From: Burkholderiaceae bacterium
Lineage (GTDB): Bacteria; Pseudomonadota; Gammaproteobacteria; Burkholderiales; Burkholderiaceae_E
Direction of reading: 5' to 3'
Length of the DNA: 64,000 nt
NCBI GenBank assembly: GCA_023954135.1
Contig: JAMLIN010000002.1
Coordinates: forward strand, 1 to 64,000
A program made the translations under genes and the position numbers. The notes beneath the pieces were generated by a model that was not told where the DNA came from, searched no databases, and saw nothing but the letters and a program-made list of their open reading frames with translations. Shown piece by piece: positions 54,747 through 62,521 of the stretch. Within the stretch, counting starts at the first letter, position 1. Every line of letters begins with the position of its first letter.

Positions 54747-56358
54747 TCCAGCCAGGCGCCCGCGCCAGGATTACCGGAAGGCGGTCGCGAAACTGAGGAA
54801 GGAAGCGCGCGCGGCGGCCGACACCGACATCCTCGCCCTCTACGACGCCGAGCCCGACCGGCTCGAGCGACTCTGCTTCGATGTCGCCGGTCTGCACATC
54901 GATCTCTCGCGCCAGCGTTTTCCTCTCACGGCGCTCGACACCTTTGGCGAACTGGTGGCAGCCAGCGGGCTGGCCGGGCGCCGGGCGGCGATGTTCGCCG
55001 GCGAGGCGATCAACTTCACCGAAGGACGCGCCGCCTTCCATGTCGCCCTCAGGGCGGCGGCCGGCACTCCCCGGCCGCTCGGAAAGGGTGCCACGGACGT
55101 CGCTGCCGAGGTCGATGAAACCCTGGGGAGAATGCGCGAGTTCGCCCGCCGGGTTCGCGAGGGCGAATGGACCGGCGCCCATGGCCGCCCGGTCACCGAC
55201 GTGGTCAACGTGGGAATCGGGGGCTCGCAGCTCGGCCCGCTGCTGGCCTGCGACGCGCTCGCGGCCTATCGCCATCCTCGCCTGCGCACGCATTTCCTCG
55301 CCAATATCGACCCCGATGCCTGGGCCCGGCTGAAGGCTTCGCTGGTACCGGACACGACCCTGGTGGTGATCGCCTCGAAGTCGTGGCGCACCCTCGAGAC
55401 CGCCCGCAATGCACAGGCCGTGCGCGACTGGCTGATCGATGGCGGTATCGAGGAGCCCGATCTCGCCCACCACCTGGTCGGCGTGACCGCGAACCCGGAG
55501 GGTGCGCGCGCCTTCGGGCTCGCGGACGAAGGCATCTTTCCCTTTTCCGACTGGGTGGGCGGGCGCTATTCGCTGTGGTCGGCCATCGGCCTGCCGGTGA
55601 TGCTCGCGATCGGGCCGCAGGGCTTCGATGCGATGCTCGCCGGAGCCCACGCGATGGATCGCCATTTCGACGAGGCGCCGTGGCAACGCAACGCGCCGCT
55701 GATGATGGCCCTGCTGACGCTCTGGAACGCCGATGCGCTCGGCTCGCAGACCGAAGCCGTGATCCCCTATGCGCAGGCGCTTGCGCGGTTGCCCGCCTAT
55801 CTCCAGCAATTGCAGATGGAGAGCAACGGGAAGTCGGTCGATATCGACGGCAAGCCGATCCTCACTCCGCCGGCGCCCGTGATCTGGGGCGAGCCCGGCA
55901 CCGATGCGCAGCATTCCTTCTTCCAGCAGCTTCACCAGGGGCCGCAACCGCAGCCGGTCGATTTCGTGCTGGTGCAGCCGGCGCCCAACGATCCACAGGG
56001 CCGCAGCCTCGGGCTCGCGGCCAACGCCCTGGCCCAGGCCGAGGCCCTGCTGCGCGGGGCGCCGGATGCCGGGGATCCGCATCGGCGCTATCCCGGCAAC
56101 CGGCCGAGCTCGACGATCCTGCTCGAGGCTCTCGATCCCGCCTGCTTCGGCGCCCTGCTCGCGTTGTACGAGCACAAGACCGCGGCGCTCGGCTGGCTGA
56201 TGCGGATCAACTCCTTCGACCAGTGGGGTGTCGAGCTCGGCAAGCAGATCGCCGCCCGCCACGAGGCCCTGCTTGCCGATCTCCATGCGGACCTGTCGGA
56301 ACTGGATCCGTCGACCGCCGATCTGCTCGTCAGGATGCGGCGTACCCTGCTCGCGTGA
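54733..56358 (+). CDS. pgi: Glucose-6-phosphate isomerase
   Basis: This 541-residue enzyme interconverts glucose-6-phosphate and fructose-6-phosphate. Signature blocks are VNVGIGGSQLGPLLACDALA, DTTLVVIASKSWRTLETARN, PFSDWVGGRYSLWSAIGLPV, the catalytic Glu region QLQMESNGKSVDIDGKPI, the His in EPGTDAQHSFFQQLHQG and the Lys/Gln in SFDQWGVELGKQIA. ATG 54733 overlaps the NAD(P)HX repair gene's end by 14 bases. The structured repeat begins 4 bases after its stop. Confidence 0.96.
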   Translation: MKSPDPARRPRQDYRKAVAKLRKEARAAADTDILALYDAEPDRLERLCFDVAGLHIDLSRQRFPLTALDTFGELVAASGLAGRRAAMFAGEAINFTEGRAAFHVALRAAAGTPRPLGKGATDVAAEVDETLGRMREFARRVREGEWTGAHGRPVTDVVNVGIGGSQLGPLLACDALAAYRHPRLRTHFLANIDPDAWARLKASLVPDTTLVVIASKSWRTLETARNAQAVRDWLIDGGIEEPDLAHHLVGVTANPEGARAFGLADEGIFPFSDWVGGRYSLWSAIGLPVMLAIGPQGFDAMLAGAHAMDRHFDEAPWQRNAPLMMALLTLWNADALGSQTEAVIPYAQALARLPAYLQQLQMESNGKSVDIDGKPILTPPAPVIWGEPGTDAQHSFFQQLHQGPQPQPVDFVLVQPAPNDPQGRSLGLAANALAQAEALLRGAPDAGDPHRRYPGNRPSSTILLEALDPACFGALLALYEHKTAALGWLMRINSFDQWGVELGKQIAARHEALLADLHADLSELDPSTADLLVRMRRTLLA

Positions 56359-56362
56359 TCCC

Positions 56363-56459
56363 GGCTGCGGATTCGGGTGCAGGGCAAGGCGGGGCACCGA
56401 AGACAGTGCGTCTGCACGGCAAGGTGCCCCAACGCGGCCATGCGCCCGAATCCGCAGCC
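56363..56459 (+). repeat. Convergent-gap structured repeat, copy 3
   Basis: This 97-bp palindromic element sits between pgi and the convergent ybbA-like gene. The 19-bp outer arms (56363-56381 and 56441-56459) pair fully with a single U-G wobble. The inner stem is GGGGCACC/GGTGCCCC, a compensated change relative to copy 2 (G-C to A-U at one position). The apical hairpin GTGC-GTCT-GCAC has a different loop. Core identity with copies 1 and 2 is high. Confidence 0.88.
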
Positions 56460-56479
56460 ACAGCCGGAGTCGTATGGCG

Positions 56480-57155
<676 letters not shown>

Positions 57156-57157
<2 letters not shown>

Positions 57158-57903
57158 GATTCACCCGCACAGCATCGACAAACCCACGATCCTACCCGAG
57201 CCGATCCGTCGCCACCTCCTGCTGGGCATGGCCCTGCTGGCGGGATCGAGCGTCACCGGCGTTCCCCTCGCCGTCGGCGCCGAGCCGACCAGGATTCTGG
57301 TGCTCGGCGACAGCATCGCCGCCGAGTACGGCATCGCCCGGGGCAGCGGCTGGGTCAGCCTGCTGGCCGAGCAGGCCGGCGGGCGGGCGCGCTTCATCAA
57401 TGCCAGCATCAGCGGCGAAACCACCTCCGGAGGGCGAACCCGGCTGCCCGCACTGCTCACGGAGCATCGGCCCGACATCGTGATCATCGAGCTCGGCGCC
57501 AACGATGCGTTGCGCGGGCTGCAGCTCGACGGCGACCGAGGAGAATCTCGATGCGATGGTGGCCGCGGCGAAAGAGGCCGACGCCCGCGTGCTGGTGATC
57601 GGCATGCAGGTGCCGCCCAACTACGGGCGGCGCTACACCGAACGCTTCGCCGCCATGTTCGAGACGGTGGCAAAGCGCCATGCGGTGGCGCTGGTTCCCT
57701 TCCTTCTGGAGCGCATCGCCACCGACCTGGCGTACTTCCAGGACGACCGGATCCATCCGAACGAAAGCGCGCAAGCCCTGATCGCGGAGACGGTCTGGCC
57801 GGTGCTCTCGCCCCTGCTCGGCCGAACCGGCACCGCCGGCGCCGCGACGGGGAGGCCGGCTACTGGTGCCCGAGACCGGGATCGAACCGGTAAGGCCGGC
57901 TAG
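57156..57903 (+). pseudogene. tesA: Arylesterase/thioesterase TesA, interrupted by one extra base
   Basis: The gene encodes an SGNH hydrolase with a signal peptide (LLLGMALLAGSSVTGVPLAV), block I ILVLGDSIAAEYGIARGSGW, the block II Gly in ISGETTSGGRTRLP and block III IELGANDALRGLQLD. At 57531 one extra base shifts the frame. The continuation in the next frame, ATEENLDAMVAAAKEADARV, then MQVPPNYGRRYTERFAAMFE and the DxxH block YFQDDRIHPNESAQALIAE, aligns exactly with the family if that base is removed. The natural C-terminus seems to be VLSPLLG; beyond it the frame runs 40 bases into the antisense of tRNA-Leu. It could be a sequencing error or a true inactivation. Confidence 0.82.
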
Positions 57904-57952
57904 GGCCGGGGGATTTTAAGTCCCCTGTGTCTACCAATTCCACCACTCGGGC
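57864..57952 (-). tRNA. tRNA-Leu (UAA)
   Basis: The gene is 89 nt with encoded CCA (TGG at 57864-57866). The acceptor stem GCCCGAG/CTCGGGC pairs perfectly. The anticodon loop CTTAAAA gives UAA. The long variable arm places it in the class II Leu group. The GGTTCGATCC T-loop is intact. It lies after tRNA-Cys on the same strand with 103 bases between, and it overlaps the end of the tesA frame on the opposite strand. Confidence 0.96.
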
Positions 57953-58055
57953 CGGCGCGCCCGATTCTACCGGTCCGGCCCGATATCGAGGAACGGGCGC
58001 CGGCCGCGCGAACGGCAGCCACCGGCGATTCCGAGGCGGACGTGGTGATGAATCA

Positions 58056-58129
58056 TGGAGGCGGGGGTCGGAATCGAACCGGCGTACACGGCTTTGCAGG
58101 CCGCTGCATAACCACTCTGCCACCCCGCC
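58056..58129 (-). tRNA. tRNA-Cys (GCA)
   Basis: The gene is 74 nt with encoded CCA (TGG at 58056-58058). The acceptor stem GGCGGGG/CCCCGCC pairs, and the discriminator is U, as expected for Cys. The anticodon loop reads CTGCAAA, giving GCA. The T-loop GGTTCGATTCC is intact. Upstream on the same strand, 58130-58220 holds no gene; a terminator at 58221-58245 lies beyond it. Confidence 0.96.
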
Positions 58130-58220
58130 GGGGGATGTCCGCGTCGATGCCCGCAGGGGAATCGACGCAACCGATGCTACCCCGAATCGCGATTCCGGGT
58201 CCCGCAATCCCAGGGAAAGC

Positions 58221-58245
58221 AAAAAGGGAAGCCGGAAGGCTTCCC
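58221..58245 (-). terminator. Intrinsic terminator upstream of the tRNA genes
   Basis: On the minus strand the arms GGGAAGCC and GGCTTCCC (8 bp) flank the loop TTCC and are followed by TTTTTGC. This is a convincing rho-independent terminator. It cannot end the tRNA transcript, which lies further downstream, so it must end a transcript that starts to the right of 58245. Confidence 0.75.
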
Positions 58246-58279
58246 TTCTCCGCAGCCGGAACCCCAGGCTCCGAAAGCG
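58221..58279 (-). ncRNA. Candidate small RNA of about 59 nt
   Basis: A sigma70-like promoter (58286-58314) and an intrinsic terminator (58221-58245) on the same strand bracket about 34 bases of unique sequence plus the hairpin. No start codon with a meaningful frame lies between them. The predicted RNA begins near CGCACGCTTTCGGAGCC and ends in the T run. It is the simplest explanation for a terminator placed between this promoter and the tRNA genes. It might instead be an attenuator in a long tRNA leader. Confidence 0.45.
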
Positions 58280-58285
58280 TGCGCG

Positions 58286-58314
58286 ATTATGTACCGTTCC
58301 GATGCCAGCCGCAA
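58286..58314 (-). promoter_or_regulatory. Sigma70-like promoter of the candidate small RNA
   Basis: On the minus strand TTGCGG (58309-58314) and CATAAT (58286-58291) are 17 bases apart, the optimal spacing. The predicted start is near 58279. It may also feed the tRNA-Cys and tRNA-Leu genes by read-through. Confidence 0.55.
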
Positions 58315-58406
58315 GTTGGCGAAAGCCCCCTGCCGTGCCGGCCGGAAGCGGCGCATCATGCGGGCCGGTAAGCAACGGCACCGGTCGGCGACCAATAGCC
58401 GATAGC

Positions 58407-58435
58407 GGTTGACTGCCTGCAAGGCAGTCTATAAC
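58407..58435 (+). promoter_or_regulatory. Promoter with palindromic operator for the FcbT-type TRAP operon
   Basis: TATAAC (58430-58435) is preceded by TTGACT (15-base spacing) or GGTTGA (17-base spacing). The spacer holds a palindrome with 8-bp arms GACTGCCT and AGGCAGTC (58411-58418 and 58422-58429) and a 3-base centre. Its position between -35 and -10 would let a dimeric repressor block transcription. The binding-protein ATG is 109 bases downstream; an AGAGGAGAT ribosome-binding site precedes it. The rest of 58246-58543 holds no gene except the candidate small RNA promoter. Confidence 0.6.
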
Positions 58436-58543
58436 TTCGCATGAATGCCGGTTCCAGAGGGAACTGCAGGCGTACCGGGTGCCATTTCAGATATCCGGTG
58501 CGGTTGGCTGACAGCTCAAAATCAAACGAGAGGAGATGTGGCA

Positions 58544-59701
58544 ATGAAAAAGATCGCCAAGAGCGGGGGAATTGCATCGAAGGTCAAGTCGGCACTTTCC
58601 CGACGCAAGTTCTTTGGTCGGGCAGCGGCTGGCACCGCAGCCGCCACCGCCGCGATGGCCTTCCCGGCAATCACCCGCGCCCAGGGGCCGATCAACCTCC
58701 GCTTCCAGAGCACCTGGCCGACGGTCGACATCTTCCAGGAGTACGCGGTCGACTTCACGACCAAGGTCAACGACATGGCCGGCGGTGACCTGAAGCTCGA
58801 GATGCTGCCCGCTGGCGCGGTGGTGCCGGCCTTCGGCCTGCTCGATGCCGTCTCCAAGGGCACGCTCGACGGCGGCCACGGCGTGCTCGGCTACAACTAC
58901 GGCAAGCAGAACGCGCTGGCGCTGTTCTCGTCCGGCCCGGCCTTCGGCATGGATGCCAACATGATCCTGGCGTGGCACAAGTACGGCGGCGGCAAGGAGC
59001 TTCTCGACAAGCTGTACGCGTCGATCGGCGGCAACGTCGTGACCTTCCTGACCGGCCCCATGGCCACCCAGCCCTTCGGCTGGTTCAAGAAGCCGATCAC
59101 CAAGGTCGAGGATCTCAAGGGCCTGAAGTTCCGTACCAACGGACTGGCGATCGACCTGTTCACCGAGATGGGCGCGGCGGTCAATGCGCTGCCGGGCGGC
59201 GAGATCGTCCCGGCGCTCGATCGCGGGCTGCTCGACGGCGCCGAGTTCAACAACGCCACCTCGGATCGCCTGCTCGGCTTCCCCGACGTCTCCAAGGTCT
59301 GCATGCTGCAGAGCTTCCACCAGTCGGCCGAGACCTTCGAGATCATCTTCAACAAGGACAAGTACAACGGCCTGCCCAAGACCCTGCAGTCGATCATCGC
59401 GAATGCCGTCGAGGCGGCCTCGGCCGACATGTCCTGGAAGGCCATCGACCGCTATTCCAAGGACTACATCAACCTCCAGAAGGACGGCGTGAAGTTCTAC
59501 AAGACCCCCGACTCGATCCTGCGCGAGCAGCTCGTCGTCTGGGATCGGATCGTCGCCAAGAAATCCGAGACCAACCCGCTCTTCAAGGAGATCGAGGCCT
59601 CGCAACGCGCATTCGCCGCCCGTGCCATGGCCTGGGACATGGACACCAACAACAACCGGCGCATGGCGTACAACCACTACTTCGGCCGCAAGCAGAGCTG
59701 A
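58544..59701 (+). CDS. TRAP transporter solute-binding protein, FcbT1-like
   Basis: This 385-residue periplasmic binding protein has a twin-arginine signal (SRRKFFGRAAAGTAAATAAM). It matches the mannitol/chloroaromatic-type TRAP binding proteins (FcbT1 group): FQSTWPTVDIFQEYAVDFTT, LLDAVSKGTLDGGHGVLGYN, PITKVEDLKGLKFRTNGLAI and GGEIVPALDRGLLDGAEFNN. The conserved Arg for the carboxylate is in KFRTNG. ATG 58544 follows AGAGGAGAT. It leads an operon with the small and large permeases and is separated from them by a strong hairpin. Confidence 0.9.
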   Translation: MKKIAKSGGIASKVKSALSRRKFFGRAAAGTAAATAAMAFPAITRAQGPINLRFQSTWPTVDIFQEYAVDFTTKVNDMAGGDLKLEMLPAGAVVPAFGLLDAVSKGTLDGGHGVLGYNYGKQNALALFSSGPAFGMDANMILAWHKYGGGKELLDKLYASIGGNVVTFLTGPMATQPFGWFKKPITKVEDLKGLKFRTNGLAIDLFTEMGAAVNALPGGEIVPALDRGLLDGAEFNNATSDRLLGFPDVSKVCMLQSFHQSAETFEIIFNKDKYNGLPKTLQSIIANAVEAASADMSWKAIDRYSKDYINLQKDGVKFYKTPDSILREQLVVWDRIVAKKSETNPLFKEIEASQRAFAARAMAWDMDTNNNRRMAYNHYFGRKQS

Positions 59702-59705
59702 GAAT

Positions 59706-59727
59706 CCGGGGGTTCACGAACCCCCGG
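59706..59727 (+). terminator. Hairpin between binding-protein and permease genes
   Basis: Arms CCGGGGGTT and AACCCCCGG (9 bp) flank a CACG loop, 5 bases after the binding-protein stop. It has no T run. Such hairpins often protect or partly terminate the transcript, so that more binding protein than permease is made. The 166-base gap up to 59868 holds nothing else that I can see. Confidence 0.55.
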
Positions 59728-59867
59728 GGCACGGGCCATCGACCAGGACAACCAGGACGATGGCCCGCGTCTTTCCGATCGTCGACCTGCGGGGATCGCG
59801 GCGTACACCCCGGTCCCCGCGTCCGACGCGCTCCTGATTCCCCGTTCACCAGCAGGGTGAGACCACC

Positions 59868-60500
59868 ATGCAGAGCATCCTGGTCGGGATCGACCGGTTC
59901 AACACATGGATCGGCCAGCTGTTCGGCTGGCTGGTCCTCGTACTGACGGTCTTCGTCTCCTACGAAGTCTTCTCGCGCTACGTCCTCGGCTCGCCGCATG
60001 CCTGGTCGTTCGATTTCATGAACATGCTGTACGGCGGCCTCTTCATGATGGCGGGAGCCTATACGCTGTCGAAGAACGGCCATGTACGCGGTGACGTGCT
60101 CTACGGCTTCTTCCCGCCACGGCTGCAGGCCGGGCTCGACCTCGTGCTGTATTTCGTCTTCTTCTATCCCGGCGTGATCGCCATGTTCTGGGCCGGCTAC
60201 TACTACGCCGCCGAATCCTGGGCGATCAGCGAGCACTCGAACATCACCGCTGACGGGCCGCCCATCTACCCGTTCAAGGCCGTCATCCCGCTTGCCGGCT
60301 TCTGCCTGCTGCTGCAGGGCTTCGTGGAGGTGGTCCGCTGCGTCCAGTGCCTGCGCGACGGTCAATGGCCGGCACGCGGCGACGACGTCGAGGAGGTCGA
60401 TGTCGACAAGCTGATGGAGCAGGTCGACGTCAAGGGCGAGGACATCGTCGGGCTCGACGCCTACGTCACCGGACAGCACGGGCAGGGGCCGAAATCATGA
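59868..60500 (+). CDS. TRAP transporter small permease, FcbT2-like
   Basis: This 210-residue DctQ-type protein has four membrane helices (GQLFGWLVLVLTVFVSYEVF; YGGLFMMAGAYTLSKNGHVR; LVLYFVFFYPGVIAMFWAGY; FKAVIPLAGFCLLLQGFVEV). The GHVRGDVLY segment is the family's loop motif. The C-terminal tail is acidic (GDDVEEVDVDKLMEQVDVKG). Its TGA overlaps the large permease ATG (ATGA). Confidence 0.88.
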   Translation: MQSILVGIDRFNTWIGQLFGWLVLVLTVFVSYEVFSRYVLGSPHAWSFDFMNMLYGGLFMMAGAYTLSKNGHVRGDVLYGFFPPRLQAGLDLVLYFVFFYPGVIAMFWAGYYYAAESWAISEHSNITADGPPIYPFKAVIPLAGFCLLLQGFVEVVRCVQCLRDGQWPARGDDVEEVDVDKLMEQVDVKGEDIVGLDAYVTGQHGQGPKS

Positions 60501-62464
60501 GGAAGGAGATCTGGTTCGGCCTTTCGATCCTCGTGGCGATCGTCCTAGCGATCGTCGTCTTCATGCCGGCGCCGGCCGACATGACCAACGGCCACCTCGG
60601 CCTGCTGATGCTGGCCCTGATCGTGGTCACCATCATGCTGGGCTTTCCGACGGCCTTCACCCTGATGGGCATGGGGGTGATATTCACCCTGCTCGCCTAC
60701 CGGGGCATGGGCGCCGAGCTGGCGATCCAGCAGACGCTGGATCTGATGGTGCTGCGCACCTACGCGGTGATGACCAACGATGTGCTCATCGCCGTCCCCC
60801 TGTTCATCTTCATGGGCTACCTCGTCGAGCGCGCCAACCTGATCCAGAGCCTGTTCCACAGCATGCACCTCGCGCTCGCCCGGATCCCGGGCTCGCTCGC
60901 GGTCGCCACCGTTGCCACCTGCGCGCTGTTCGCCACCGCGACCGGCATCGTCGGCGCCGTCGTCACCCTGATGGGCCTGCTCGCCCTGCCCGCGATGCTG
61001 CGGGCCGGCTACGGCGTGCAGCTGTCGGCCGGCTCCATCACCGCCGGTGGCTGCCTCGGCATCATGTTGCCGCCCTCGGTGCTGCTCATCCTCTACGGCG
61101 CGGTGGCCGGCGTCTCGGTCGTCAAGCTGTACGCGGGCGCCTTCTTCCCCGGGCTGATGCTGGCCTCGATGTACGTGCTCTACATCATCCTGCTCGCCAA
61201 GCTCAAGCCCAACCTGGCCCCGCCCCTGTCGGAGGAGGACCGGAAGGTTCCGCTGCCGGATTTCGCGCAGAAGCTCAAGGACAGCATCGGCAACCGGGCG
61301 GTGCCGGCGCTGCTGCTGGCGATCAAGGGACGCCGCAATGCGGACGTACCGATGGGGCGCCTGCTCCTCAACCTGTTCATCGCCCTGATGCCGGCGATCG
61401 TGTTCGTCCTGGCGTTCGGCGCCATCCATGCCAACCTGACCAGGCCGGTCGTGGAGGTCGACTACGGGCTGCAGCAGATGGGCGGCTTCACGAGCTTCGA
61501 CGACGACAGCAATTTCGGCGGGCTCCAGGAACCCCCCAGCGCCGGCGGACTCCAGGAACCCCCCAGCGCCGGCGGACTCCAGGAACCGCCAAGCGCCGGA
61601 GGATTGCAGGAACCCCCGTCCGACGAGGCGCCGAAACCGCTCGGCGCGGAAGCTCCACCCGCACCCTCCGGGGCCGACGAGGCGGCCGATACGACGGACG
61701 AGCCACAGCGCCGCGCGGCACCGCTGTCGTTCTGGCTGTCGCTTGCCGTCGCCACCGTGGCGATGCTGGTGTACTACGGAATGCTGACCTTCGCCCGGCT
61801 CGAGATCTTCAAGATGCTGCTCGGCTCGTTCTTCCCGCTCACGCTGCTGATCCTGGCGGTGCTCGGGAGCATCATCATCGGTCTGTGCACGCCGGCCGAG
61901 GCAGCGGCGCTCGGAGCGCTGGGCGGCATCCTGCTGGCACTTGCCTACCGGCGGTTGAACTACCCGATGGTGCGTGAATCCGTCTACCTGGCCGCCAAGA
62001 CCAGCGCGATGGTGTGCTGGCTCTTCGTGGGATCCAGCATCTTCTCCGCCGCCTTCGCGCTGCTGGGCGGCCAGGAGCTGATCAACCAGTGGGTGATGGG
62101 GATGGACCTGACCCCGGTGCAGTTCATGATCCTGGCGCAGGTGGTGATCTTCCTGCTCGGCTGGCCGCTGGAGTGGACCGAGATCATCATCATCTTCATG
62201 CCGATCTTCCTGCCGCTGCTCTCGCACTTCCAGATCGATCCGCTCTTCTTCGGGCTGCTGGTCGCCCTGAACCTGCAGACGGCGTTCCTGTCGCCGCCGG
62301 TGGCGATGTCGGCCTTCTACCTGAAGGGCGTTTCGCCACCGCATGTAACGCTCAACCAGATCTTCCTCGGCATGATGCCGTTCATGGTGATCCAGGTCAT
62401 CGCCATCGTCATCCTCTACACTTTCCCTGGAATCGGACTCTGGTTGCCGAACGTGCTGTATTGA
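60497..62464 (+). CDS. TRAP transporter large permease, FcbT3-like, with repeat insert
   Basis: This 655-residue DctM-type channel is longer than the usual 430 residues because a soluble insert of about 150 residues sits in mid-protein (about 265-420). The flanking core has PLFIFMGYLVERANLIQSLF, ATGIVGAVVTLMGLLALPAM, LPPSVLLILYGAVAGVSVVK, then TPAEAAALGALGGILLALAY and FLSPPVAMSAFYLKGVSPPH. The insert includes a four-fold GGLQEPPSA repeat (residues about 341-375). ATG 60497 overlaps the small permease stop. The substrate is likely an aromatic or organic acid. Confidence 0.9.
   Translation: MRKEIWFGLSILVAIVLAIVVFMPAPADMTNGHLGLLMLALIVVTIMLGFPTAFTLMGMGVIFTLLAYRGMGAELAIQQTLDLMVLRTYAVMTNDVLIAVPLFIFMGYLVERANLIQSLFHSMHLALARIPGSLAVATVATCALFATATGIVGAVVTLMGLLALPAMLRAGYGVQLSAGSITAGGCLGIMLPPSVLLILYGAVAGVSVVKLYAGAFFPGLMLASMYVLYIILLAKLKPNLAPPLSEEDRKVPLPDFAQKLKDSIGNRAVPALLLAIKGRRNADVPMGRLLLNLFIALMPAIVFVLAFGAIHANLTRPVVEVDYGLQQMGGFTSFDDDSNFGGLQEPPSAGGLQEPPSAGGLQEPPSAGGLQEPPSDEAPKPLGAEAPPAPSGADEAADTTDEPQRRAAPLSFWLSLAVATVAMLVYYGMLTFARLEIFKMLLGSFFPLTLLILAVLGSIIIGLCTPAEAAALGALGGILLALAYRRLNYPMVRESVYLAAKTSAMVCWLFVGSSIFSAAFALLGGQELINQWVMGMDLTPVQFMILAQVVIFLLGWPLEWTEIIIIFMPIFLPLLSHFQIDPLFFGLLVALNLQTAFLSPPVAMSAFYLKGVSPPHVTLNQIFLGMMPFMVIQVIAIVILYTFPGIGLWLPNVLY
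61517..61621 (+). repeat. Tandem 27-bp repeat in the FcbT3-like permease gene
   Basis: Units at 61517-61543, 61544-61570, 61571-61597 and 61598-61621 encode GGLQEPPSA three times and GGLQEPPS once. The first two units are nearly identical in DNA; the third and fourth carry several silent changes, so the array is not a fresh duplication. The repeat is in frame and keeps the permease open. Confidence 0.9.
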
Positions 62465-62475
62465 TGTGAAACGAC

Positions 62476-62517
62476 CCCCACGCTCGCAGTCGCTCGCTTC
62501 GGGAGGCCGGGCGCCAC
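62476..62517 (+). repeat. Second copy of the leader repeat, before putA
   Basis: The first piece, 62476-62502, resembles 34961-34987, and the 13-mer GGCCGGGCGCCAC at 62505-62517 is identical to 35083-35095. Here the two pieces are 2 bases apart. The copy fills the 57-base gap between the FcbT3-like stop and the putA start and lacks the long hairpin seen in the other copy. Confidence 0.45.
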
Positions 62518-62521
62518 CGAC

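Noticed and set aside
58221..58245. Terminator of the tRNA-Cys/tRNA-Leu transcript
   Set aside because: It has the right strand but lies upstream of both tRNAs, so it can only end a transcript that starts further right.
61517..61621. Assembly duplication
   Set aside because: The third and fourth units carry several silent differences from the first two, which a simple assembly artefact would not produce.
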